Shown here one piece after another: positions 1 to 6,093 of a DNA stretch of 12,486 nt (the first letter of the stretch is position 1; each line of letters starts with the position of its first letter). Location of the stretch: NCBI GenBank assembly GCA_026770615.1, contig MU631691.1:20907-33392 (forward strand). The letters run 5' to 3'. The notes under the pieces were generated by a model, which was given only the letters and a program-made list of their open reading frames with translations, made no database searches and had not been told where the DNA came from. Made by a program: the position numbers and the translations under genes. The stretch comes from Pavlovales sp. CCMP2436. Its lineage: Eukaryota > Haptophyta > Pavlovophyceae > Pavlovales.

Positions 1-91
1 ACTCCAGCGCTTTGTTTTCGGCTTCCTCATCATCCACCACTTCTACCAGCTCCCCACTTCGGCGTAGCGCGTAGGGGCCTGCGTCAGAGCG
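1..91 (-). other. Possible partial exon running off the left edge
   Basis: Read on the reverse strand from 91 down to 1, one frame is open for about 30 codons. It contains the stretch GPYALRRSGELVEVVDDEEA, and the frame runs out of the window. Just upstream on that strand lies ...GATCTAAG (about 99-92), which could be a splice acceptor; a TGA in the same frame sits a few codons further upstream, so if this is coding it is an internal or terminal exon. There is no start codon. The GPY...R..GE..EV.D pattern resembles the end of a Ty3/gypsy integrase leading into a chromodomain, but that is only a hunch from a short piece. The fragment is too short to be sure it is coding at all. Confidence 0.25.
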
Positions 92-317
92 CTTAGATCA
101 GCCTGACTTGAACTTGAAACGTACCGCCAGCCCGAACCCCCCTACATCAATATATGGCTTGCCCACATATCTGTGGTGTGTGTGTGTTTACTGGGTGGAG
201 AGCGGGTGGAGGGGGGGGGTCACATTTTGCTGAGAACAGCCCATTGCAACTCTTCCGCCCATTCAGCGCACAGCATTTTGCCAACCCCTTATTTTATACG
301 CACCGGGTTACAGCTAT

Positions 318-775
318 GGTTGGCCGAAATTATCAAGCCCAGCGCGTAGCACCAAGCCGAGACCCCTGGCCTTTATCTCCCTACACCATATCCGCTATCC
401 CATACCACCCCCCCCCTACACCCCAGCCGAGTATCCCCTACTTCCCAGCTTCACGCACGAACCGGTGCTCGGCTCGTTGTCGAATAAATCTGGTGTGATA
501 TTAGTACTTGTTAGTTATTGATTATTAATATCAGCTATAAGATTTGGTTGGCCGATATGAAGAACTCTAGGTCAGAGCACCTATCCGATAGCCCATAGCC
601 GCCATCCCCTCCCCCCCCCTAACCGATAGCCCATAGCCGCCATCCCCTTCCCCCTCTAGCCGTTAATGAACCCCCTACTTCCACGCGCGCACCTATGCAC
701 AGGCTCGTTGTCGAACAAGTCGGGCGTGAAGAGTTGGCTCGCTGAGAGAATCCCTGTGGAGTCACCCAAAGATTC
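318..775. repeat. Decayed tandem duplication, unit about 230 bp
   Basis: Several matching pieces recur at a nearly constant offset of 228-231 bp: GGTTGGCCGA at 318 and 546, the CCGCTATCCCATACC region at 392 and its CCGATAGCCCATAGCC counterpart at 623, CCCCTACTTCC near 434 and 672, and GGCTCGTTGTCGAA at 471 and 702. The constant offset points to one duplication about 230 bp long that has since diverged. The right ends of the two units are no longer recognisably alike, so the outer limits are approximate. Confidence 0.6.
585..648. repeat. Perfect 26-bp direct repeat, period 38
   Basis: A 26-bp sequence beginning CCGATAGCCCATAGCCGCCA occurs at 585-610 and again, identical, at 623-648. A C-run followed by TAA separates the copies. 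It lies inside the second unit of the older 230-bp duplication and, being perfect, must be more recent than it. Confidence 0.85.
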
Positions 776-830
776 CCGGCGCGAAAGCGCTATTGCTCCG
801 ATCGCGATCAGGAAGGAGCAAAATGCCTTT

Positions 831-860
831 GGAGGGGGGGAAGGGGGGGGGATGGGCGGG
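831..860 (+). other. G-quadruplex-forming tract
   Basis: Four or more G runs follow one another with short spacers: seven G, AA, nine G, AT, GGG, C, GGG. This meets the usual G3+N1-7 pattern for an intramolecular quadruplex on the + strand. Any role is unknown, and it sits in a gene-poor stretch. Confidence 0.6.
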
Positions 861-1430
861 AAGACGCAAACACCTTTGTGCTTATGATCACAATTCAGTA
901 TTCAACAAAACAGCAATTTCCAAATTCCAATACAAGCAGTCTACGCCCCCGGCAGGGGCTGCAACTGGGAGGTGTTAAAAGAACTATTTTTAAGAAAGCA
1001 GTCAGTCTGTCCTTCATTCGACTTGCATTACGCATGGGGTGGTTGCGCGCCTCCTCCCACTGGGCAGATTCCATGAAATCGCCGCCCCCAACGCCCACGG
1101 CGTTGGCGAGTGTTCAGAAGAGGCATCCGAACATAACATCACATATTACGCCGGTGACCCATAGTATTGCCGATGTACCCCTCACCCGGTCCTGTCCGGA
1201 TTCCAACAGCTCACGAGGCTGGGATGGATGGGATAGGCAGGGGCTGGCGCCAGAAATGAGGGCGCGCAGCACAGTGTTAGATGTTACTATCGTTCGACGG
1301 CAAGGATAAGCGCTAGAAAGTAAGCGAGTCGATCCGGCCACGAGGGATAGGCCAATGCACCTGCGGGAGCACACGAGGGATCACCGACCCCATCAGCTGC
1401 ACCGAGCTGCAGAGCCGGTCAGTGCGATAG

Positions 1431-1622
1431 TCGATTCTAGATTTTAGCAAACCTGAAGTTCCCCGTGAGAAAACAATCGACGAGACCTTAGAAGAGTTTC
1501 CAGTTTTAAACTACGATTATGGCAGTGTTTCGTATTCTGCTAGAAAATTTCCGATGTTTCCCGATGAAGCATATGAAATTTTAGAAGAAGAATTCAACAA
1601 AAAATCTAAGCCAAGTATATAA
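1431..1622 (+). pseudogene. C-terminal remnant of an unidentified viral protein
   Basis: A frame opens just after a TAG (1428-1430) and runs 63 codons to TAA at 1620-1622, with no ATG near its start. The composition is that of a real protein C-terminus: an acidic, aromatic stretch including FPVLNYDYGSVSYSARKFPM, then a charged helix-like end with EEEF and a lysine-rich tail. Codons end mostly in A or T, like the two frames that follow and unlike the host genes. It is in the same reading frame as the next gene, three bases upstream of its ATG. The 5' part has been lost at the left junction. I do not recognise the family; a neighbour of the capsid gene in polinton-like viruses could be a structural or packaging protein, but nothing here shows that. 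Confidence 0.6.
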
Positions 1623-1625
1623 ACA
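1618..1625 (+). promoter_or_regulatory. TATAAACA motif directly before the 66-aa gene
   Basis: TATAAACA ends immediately before the ATG at 1626 and overlaps the stop codon of the preceding frame. A near copy, TATAAAACAA, precedes the capsid ATG at 1875. Repetition at two adjacent starts suggests a viral promoter or translation-start context. The position is too close to the ATG for a normal TATA box with a leader. Confidence 0.4.
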
Positions 1626-1826
1626 ATGTACAGATTCAAACCGTCATCAGTAAAATCACACTTTGGTAAATCTGGGGTAGGCGCTCAAGGTTTTGGGTCA
1701 AAAAATCACATGCGGAAGAAAATGAGCGAATTCGTCGATGAACTCCCAAAAGAAGCTTTAGAAGTTGCCAAATCTCTCGGTAAAAAAGCAGTAATGAATA
1801 AACTGAGTTTATCTTTTGAGAAATAA
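1626..1826 (+). CDS. Small basic protein upstream of the capsid gene
   Basis: Intact frame of 66 codons from ATG to TAA. The N-terminal half is basic and rich in Gly, Ser and aromatic residues (FKPSS, HFGKSG, GFGSK). The second half (about residues 32-60) reads as an amphipathic helix with alternating acidic, hydrophobic and lysine residues, and the protein ends in SFEK. There is no signal peptide or membrane segment. It lies between a truncated upstream frame and the capsid-like gene and shares their AT-biased codons. Small basic proteins encoded next to capsid genes are common in adenovirus-like and polinton-type viruses as core or minor virion proteins; that role is an inference from position and charge. 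I do not recognise a named family. It is the only viral frame here with both ends preserved. Confidence 0.6.
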   Translation: MYRFKPSSVKSHFGKSGVGAQGFGSKNHMRKKMSEFVDELPKEALEVAKSLGKKAVMNKLSLSFEK

Positions 1827-1861
1827 TATCTTTATCTACTTTTTTTTTCTATCTCATGTAT

Positions 1862-1870
1862 TATAAAACA
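1862..1870 (+). promoter_or_regulatory. TATAAAACA motif before the capsid gene
   Basis: TATAAAACA ends four bases before the ATG at 1875, following a T-run at about 1838-1848. It matches the motif before the 66-aa gene. It probably belongs to viral gene expression, either as a promoter or as a start-codon context. Confidence 0.4.
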
Positions 1871-1874
1871 AATC

Positions 1875-2746
1875 ATGGAAGCCGTCTTACCTAAATCTTT
1901 CGAATTCGACAAGAAAATCGCGACATCGTCAAAAGCAGAAGCAACTCGCATTACATTGGCACCAACCAGTGGAACGTCATATGCCGGTTGTGGGCGTATC
2001 ATTTTCCAACTACCAAGTGGATCGTCAGGCGTCTATTTCAATCCAAATAATACTTATCTTCAATATACTCTTCGGTCAACCGTTGTTGCTACTACGGCCT
2101 ACGTTCTCGATGGATCTGGTTACTTTCCAATCCAATCTATCGATATCTATTTTGGATCGGTCCATGTATCTTCGCTCACTGACGCGCATATCTATGGTAA
2201 TATGTTGCTTGACCATCCATGTTCTGCTAGCGATCGCGGTACATCACTCGCATCGATGGGGTGCGCAGACGCAGTAGGTGAAGCAGCAGCAGGAGTAACT
2301 ACACCACGTAATGGTAGAGCGATGGCGTCTGCGTCTGGGTCAACTTTAGACGTGGCCATTCCTCTCCTGGGCCTGTTTGGGCCTGGCATGTGTTCGAAAG
2401 CGATTGCTTTATCGTTACTTAACGACGATATTCGTCTCGAAATTCAACTCAATCCCGTCTTTTCATGGGTCACTGGCAGTCCATTGGTGGAGAACAATAT
2501 TGTGATGGAGCAAGTAAAACTCCAATCCGAGGTTATTCGTCTCGATTCAGCAGTAGAACAAGAAATTTATCCAAAGCACCTAACGGTATTATGGCTATCC
2601 CAGCCACAGACGTACTGTGCTATACCACAACTGTCGGAGCTAACTCGGGAGCAATCAGTTGGAATATTCCATGTAGAGCGAAGAGTGTTCAGAGTGTTAT
2701 CAGCCCGCTGTCTTTTGATATTTTTAAATGTGAAAGAGGACTGTAA
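1875..2746 (+). pseudogene. Major capsid protein, truncated and frameshifted
   Basis: The ATG at 1875 opens a frame whose first 230 or so residues look like the N-terminal jelly roll of a polinton-like-virus capsid protein: a beta-rich start, the segments FQLPSGSSGVYFNPNNTYLQ and SIDIYFGSVHVSSLTDAHIY, then a Gly/Ala/Ser-rich loop and LFGPGMCSKAIALSLLNDD. At about 2568-2573 the sensible reading moves to the -1 frame, which continues as PNGIMAIPATDV and SGAISWNIPCRAKSVQSVIS to TAA at 2744-2746. One lost base explains this. Together the two parts give about 290 residues, roughly half to two thirds of a usual double-jelly-roll capsid protein, so the second jelly roll is largely missing. The original frame instead runs on into GC-rich DNA until 2891. 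It cannot make a working capsid. The family call is by eye; virophage or other double-jelly-roll capsids are alternatives. Confidence 0.6.
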
Positions 2747-2890
2747 CGGCGCGGCCATTGAGCTCGCGGCCACGAAGCTCGCCAAGGACGTGCAAGATCG
2801 CGACCATCCGGGCGATTTGGCGTCGTGCGTGCGCGCCTCCGTCGCTTCAGTTCCTCGTACCCGAAAAACGTGTTTTTTAAAAACGAGATA
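2747..2890 (+). other. GC-rich open segment after the viral junction
   Basis: Immediately after the capsid remnant the composition changes to host type. The frame of the capsid ATG stays open through this segment to TAG at 2889-2891, and for about 30 codons (2751-2840) the third positions are nearly all G or C, with a helix-like sequence that includes AIELAATKLAKDVQDRDHPG. This could be a scrap of a host exon into which the element inserted. The open frame is then lost in an A/T-rich stretch that resembles a promoter. There is no ATG and I recognise no domain. Confidence 0.3.
2873..2883 (+). promoter_or_regulatory. TATA-like element upstream of the membrane-protein gene
   Basis: TTTTTTAAAAA stands alone in GC-rich sequence about 135 bases before the ATG at 3017. 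Similar T/A blocks occur 80-110 bases before the starts of the bromodomain and KIAA1143-like genes, and nearer the TXNDC9-like gene. A core-promoter role is inferred from this recurrence. Confidence 0.35.
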
Positions 2891-3016
2891 GCCGTTGGGT
2901 AGGCTTCGCGCAGCTCGGCCCCGGGAGGTAGCGCTTGGACGCGCACGGCTGATCCAGGCGATCATTCGAGGGCGAGGCAGCCGCAGGGATCAGCCCTGCG
3001 GTGACTGCGCCTCGAG

Positions 3017-3970
3017 ATGATCCAGGCGAGCAAGGACGAGCTCGAGATGGAGCTGCAGGTGAGCTTCGCCGAAATCCGCAAGCGCGAGATGACCTTCTAC
3101 GCGACCAACTGCCGCTCGATCGGCACGCAGGCGGCGCTGATCGCCGCGTTCGCCTACTCGGGCGTCACCGTGGACCTGCCCGGCCTGCATCTGCGTGGGC
3201 AGGTGCTCAAGGCGCTCTACCTCGCGTGCGTCACCTCGGCGATGGGCTTCGCCTTCACCGCGCTGATCAACTCGATGATGGCCTCGATGCTCGGGCCGGG
3301 CTATGCCCTGCGCGGCCCCGAGGGCGCCTACCACCACGCGACCGAATCGATGATGTACGAGTACAAGCTCGTCGCGATCAACCTGCTGCTCGCAATGAAC
3401 ATGTTCTACCTCGCGGCGTTCGCCTATGTCTTCCTCGCGTTCCCGCTCTCGCTCTCACTGCCCGTCTTCTGCATGATGGCCATCTTCTACCAGCGGACGA
3501 TCATCCATTCGCTCAAGGTGATGGGTCGCTTCCGCCTGCCCACCGGGTTCGCCATCTCGGGCCGCATCAACATGGATGGGACGATCACGTCCTACACGGC
3601 GCTCTCACCACTCGCGCTCGAACTCGACGTGCTGCGGAGACGGCAGCTATCCACCCTCACCTGGGCGCGCATCAAGTGGCTCGCTTTCCGGCTCGAGGTC
3701 GATGCGTTCCTCGGCACGTCGGACCTGCGCGAGTGGAGCGTCGCGCATGAGCGCTCGGACTCGGAGCTACGCGCCGAAGCCGAGACCACGCGCTTGTCGA
3801 TGCGCAACATGCTGTACAACATCGAGCACGGCAATCGCCGCCCCGGCAAAGAGCAGATGAGCGTGCCGTTGCGGGCGGCGGCCGACTCGGCGGCGGTCAC
3901 TTCGGACGAGCCTGCCCGCGTGCTCAACAGCAAGGCAGTCCGACCCCTCAACGCTTTCGGCAGCAGCTGA
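3017..3970 (+). CDS. Four-helix membrane protein, Orai-like arrangement
   Basis: Intronless frame of 317 codons; a TGA at 3002-3004 in the same frame makes the ATG at 3017 the natural start unless there is an upstream exon. Hydrophobic segments lie at about residues 34-53, 63-91, 117-140 and 141-158. A charged amphipathic N-terminus (E and K/R rich, 5-28) precedes them, and a long polar, helix-rich cytoplasmic-type tail of about 150 residues follows. There is no signal peptide. The first helix, GTQAALIAAFAYSGVTVDLP, resembles the pore helix of Orai calcium channels (ALLSGFAM..), with Asp53 next to where Orai has its selectivity-filter Glu. Four helices with cytosolic ends also fit Orai. The extended C-terminus is much longer than in animal Orai. 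A role in calcium entry at the plasma membrane is therefore a hypothesis; an unrelated chromist four-helix family is possible. Third codon positions are strongly G/C. Confidence 0.75.
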   Translation: MIQASKDELEMELQVSFAEIRKREMTFYATNCRSIGTQAALIAAFAYSGVTVDLPGLHLRGQVLKALYLACVTSAMGFAFTALINSMMASMLGPGYALRGPEGAYHHATESMMYEYKLVAINLLLAMNMFYLAAFAYVFLAFPLSLSLPVFCMMAIFYQRTIIHSLKVMGRFRLPTGFAISGRINMDGTITSYTALSPLALELDVLRRRQLSTLTWARIKWLAFRLEVDAFLGTSDLREWSVAHERSDSELRAEAETTRLSMRNMLYNIEHGNRRPGKEQMSVPLRAAADSAAVTSDEPARVLNSKAVRPLNAFGSS

Positions 3971-4337
3971 CGGCGCGCCGCAGCGTTGTTCGGTCGTGGT
4001 TATTATTATTATTATAGTGGCAACTAACAAGTTAGTTACTTTCACTTTACACGTCCGGAGAGAAGGTGGAAGTTTGCTATTAGTACTGCAGCTGAACATG
4101 AAGCTTGCATTAGAGTGCACAAATTTTAGCAGCTTAACCTTGGTCTTACTAGTTACTTCTTAGACTGACAGCTAAGACTAAGAGTCTCAGTTACGCGTAG
4201 CCTCGGATTCGAGGGTATAAAAAAAGTGCAAGCGCGAGCGCCGAGCGCCCCCCCCGTTGGAATTCTCCACACCCCTAGCAGGCTATCTCTAACTAGAGGA
4301 GACTCTCAGCATGCGAGCCGGAGGCCGGGCGGCCCAG
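3971..4337. other. Tail-to-tail spacer with short repeats
   Basis: This spacer lies between the 3' ends of the membrane-protein gene (+) and the bromodomain gene (-). It contains a (TTA)n run at 4000-4016, a perfect hairpin AACTAAC-AA-GTTAGTT at 4022-4037, several small CTTAG/CTAAG and AGACT/AGTCT inverted pairs at about 4161-4190, and a promoter-like block at 4201-4225. I see no gene. Confidence 0.6.
4201..4225 (+). promoter_or_regulatory. Hairpin followed by TATAAAAAAA
   Basis: CCTCG-GATT-CGAGG forms a perfect small hairpin at 4201-4214 and is followed at 4216-4225 by TATAAAAAAA. This is the best canonical TATA sequence in the host DNA here, yet it faces into the 3' end of the reverse-strand bromodomain gene. 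It would produce an antisense transcript if active. The first ATG downstream (4311) opens a frame that is simply antisense to that gene. It may equally be chance, or a 3'-end signal. Confidence 0.3.
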
Positions 4338-5738
4338 TCACGCCTGGCGCAGCCTTTCGGCCACCTCGCGCTGCACCTGCGCCATGATGGTGAGGCAAGC
4401 GTCGCGCATCTCGCCGAGGACCGTCACGGGCAGGTCCTTGAGCAGCCCGGCGGAGGAGACCACCTTCTGCGCGGCGTGCGCGAGCTCGAGCACGGCCCAT
4501 GGTCTCGGCAGCGCGTCGGCCGGGCAGAGGTAGCTGCACAGCCGCGGGCGCACTTCCTCGACCACACGCGGCAGCGCGCGCTCAAAGTGCGCGTGCAGCT
4601 CCGCAGCAAGCCGCGCGATCCACGCGCTCGCGCCGGCCGCGCCGTTGCGGCCGGGGCGGGGGCCGTGGTAGTCGATCGCGTTCTGGAACATGTCCCGCAC
4701 GTCCTGCCGAAACTCGGCGAGCGAGGCGTACGCGCCCTCTGCCGCGTCGACGCGCACGCGGATGCGGCCGAGGTCGAGTAGCCGCTTGGAGCGGATCCGC
4801 GCCTCGTACCCGCGCATGGGGCACGAGCGGATCGCCTCCTCGATGGGCACCTCGAAGAGCGCCAAGCCGTCCGCGCGCGCGAGCGAGCCGAGCGCCTTGT
4901 GGCAGACGGCGCGCAGCACGAAGGCGGGCACCTCGGGCGTGCTCTCGTCGAGGAAGAGTCGCATTGAGTCAGGGGCGCACACCACTTCGGGGCGCTGCGC
5001 GGGCGTGCCGGCCTCCGAGCTGCCGCCGAAGGTGCCGATGCCGCCGTGCACGATGGCAAGGCGTGCGGAGAGAAGGCGCGTCCACGCGGAGACGCCAGTG
5101 CTCGGATCGTCGAGCGCGGACTCGAGTACGAGGTCGGCCAGCACGTGCGACGTCGGCCTGCGCGCGAGCTGCTGCAGGCTGTGCACGGCGGCTGCCGGCA
5201 GCAGCGGGTCGCCCGCCTGCAGCAGCCGCCTGCGCTTGCGCTGCATGAAGAAGTCGCAGACCGGTGCGTCGCCGTGGATGACCTCGGTGTTCCTCTCGTC
5301 GGCGCGGAGCTCCTCAATCAACTCTTCCGCGTGCTTCTGCGCCGCGTCGGCGGAGTCGTGCGTGTCGATACCGAGCGCGGAGAGGTCGAGCGTTCGCACG
5401 TGCTTGGAAAGCGTCAGCACGAGCTGCTGCAGCAGGCCCTCGGGCTCGCAGCCGGCGATCCCTTCCTGCAGGCTCGAGCGCGCGAGCGCGAGCAGCCCCT
5501 GCACCCAGATTGGCCGCTCCTGCCGCCACCACTTTGGCTGCGCGCGCCGCTTGACGCACTTCTCGAGCGCCAGCGCGCACTGCGCCAGCTCCGGCGGGTC
5601 GCGCGCGCGCTCGAGCTCGACCATCCAGCGCTCGCGGCCGTCGCGCAGCCACGAGGCGGAGGCCACCTCGTCGGGGAGGTCGTCGCAGAGCCGGAGCAGC
5701 CGCTCGCGCAGCTGGTCGCTGCCAGCGCGTTCCGCCAT
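4338..5738 (-). CDS. Bromodomain protein with WHIM/WSD-like N-terminus
   Basis: Frame of 466 codons from the ATG at 5738 (context TCGATGG) to TGA at 4340-4338, without introns. The frame stays open further upstream, but no ATG precedes this one close by. Residues about 27-64 (SASWLRDGRERWMVELERAR, then LAQCALALEKCV) resemble the WHIM/WSD segment found in BAZ/ISWI-type chromatin proteins. Residues about 272-388 form a bromodomain: an alpha-Z-like helix, a shortened ZA loop with CPMRGYEARI, the alpha-A/B stretch LGRIRVRVDAAEGAYASLAE, and FRQDVRDMFQNAIDYHGP. The acetyl-lysine-binding Asn of the YN motif is His358 here; Asn353 of the conserved F.NA motif is present. A helical tail follows. A nuclear, chromatin-associated role is expected from the family. 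The substitution suggests altered or absent acetyl-lysine binding. It is transcribed divergently from the glycosyltransferase gene. Confidence 0.75.
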   Translation of the reverse strand: MAERAGSDQLRERLLRLCDDLPDEVASASWLRDGRERWMVELERARDPPELAQCALALEKCVKRRAQPKWWRQERPIWVQGLLALARSSLQEGIAGCEPEGLLQQLVLTLSKHVRTLDLSALGIDTHDSADAAQKHAEELIEELRADERNTEVIHGDAPVCDFFMQRKRRRLLQAGDPLLPAAAVHSLQQLARRPTSHVLADLVLESALDDPSTGVSAWTRLLSARLAIVHGGIGTFGGSSEAGTPAQRPEVVCAPDSMRLFLDESTPEVPAFVLRAVCHKALGSLARADGLALFEVPIEEAIRSCPMRGYEARIRSKRLLDLGRIRVRVDAAEGAYASLAEFRQDVRDMFQNAIDYHGPRPGRNGAAGASAWIARLAAELHAHFERALPRVVEEVRPRLCSYLCPADALPRPWAVLELAHAAQKVVSSAGLLKDLPVTVLGEMRDACLTIMAQVQREVAERLRQA

Positions 5739-6093
5739 CGAGATCCGACTAGGTGGTCTCGCGGTACGTCGGCTCGGCTCCTCCAGAGCCGCTGAAGCTC
5801 CGGGGGCCGATGCCGTCGGAGCAGGATGGCGGCGTCTCACTTTTAAAAAGGCTGAGAACAAGGCTCAGCTTTGGTCGACGAGGTGTGCGGACTGAGGCTG
5901 CGCACAAGGACGTCGCGCTCTCCTCTGTGTCCTGTTCGGCCGCAGAGCCTCGCGCGGCAAGCGCAGATCCACCAAAAATGACCCAATTTGAGATTGGAAC
6001 CAACACCATGTGGTTCACCATCTCGTTTGTTTGTCGGGACGAGAAAAGTTGAGCTGAAGGCCTTCCGCAGAGCCGCTGAGAAGCGGAGCGCGC
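5739..6093. promoter_or_regulatory. Divergent promoter region
   Basis: These 355 bases separate the starts of the bromodomain gene (-) and the glycosyltransferase gene (+). They contain an A/T block at 5841-5850 in GC-rich DNA, which reads CTTTTTAAAA on the reverse strand about 105 bases before that start, and a mirrored CCAAT pair at 5983-5997. A forward frame from an ATG at 5810 to TGA at 6052 (80 codons) exists but has no recognisable features and would overlap both promoter elements, so I do not call it a gene. Confidence 0.45.
5983..5997. promoter_or_regulatory. Mirrored CCAAT box pair
   Basis: CCAAT-TTGAG-ATTGG gives one CCAAT box on each strand, five bases apart. It lies about 100 bases upstream of the glycosyltransferase start and 245 upstream of the bromodomain start. 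Paired or inverted CCAAT boxes bound by NF-Y are typical of divergent eukaryotic promoters; use of NF-Y here is inference. Confidence 0.4.

Larger units (their letters stand above)
92..1430. other. Gene-poor flank of the viral block
   Basis: About 1.3 kb without a convincing gene. The open frames here are short, lack recognisable domains and run through homopolymers and duplicated sequence. Visible content is a short GT run (about 172-187), a G homopolymer near 212-220, C homopolymers near 408-418 and 611-619, a decayed tandem duplication (318-775) and a G-quadruplex-type tract (831-860). From about 880 to 1430 the sequence is mixed in composition with nothing I can identify. The change to AT-rich viral-looking sequence occurs near 1430. 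Confidence 0.6.
1431..2746 (+). mobile_element. Truncated endogenous polinton-like-virus element
   Basis: This block is visibly AT-richer than everything around it and uses A/T-ending codons, whereas the host genes overwhelmingly use G/C-ending ones. It holds three forward frames in tight succession: a headless C-terminus (1431-1622), a 66-aa protein (1626-1826) and a capsid-like protein (1875-2746). Gaps are 3 and 48 bp. Close packing, same orientation and a near-identical motif before both start codons fit a virus genome rather than host genes. No replication, integrase or packaging-ATPase gene is present and both outer frames are cut, so this is a fragment. No terminal inverted repeats or target duplication are seen at the junctions (about 1430 and 2746). 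Assignment to polinton-like viruses rather than virophages or other double-jelly-roll viruses rests on recognition by eye. Confidence 0.6.

Noticed and set aside
585..648. CRISPR-like repeat
   Set aside because: Only two copies with a 12-base low-complexity spacer in eukaryotic-type DNA; a simple duplication.
2563..2570. Programmed -1 ribosomal frameshift at AAATTTA
   Set aside because: The heptamer is in the wrong phase for X XXY YYZ in the incoming frame, the product would still be truncated, and the locus is otherwise a relic.
3001..3750. Second forward frame overlapping the membrane-protein gene
   Set aside because: Arg/Pro/Gly-rich off-frame shadow without membrane segments; the other frame has well-formed helices and G/C third positions.
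4311..4781. Forward open frame after the TATAAAAAAA block
   Set aside because: It is fully antisense to the bromodomain coding region, with composition expected from the reverse complement of GC-rich codons and no domain of its own.
4690..5895. Long forward open frame over the bromodomain gene
   Set aside because: Ser/Arg-rich antisense reading with no domain, whereas the reverse strand shows clear bromodomain motifs.
5810..6052. 80-codon forward frame in the divergent promoter
   Set aside because: No domain, and it overlaps the CCAAT pair and the T/A block; at most an upstream reading frame.
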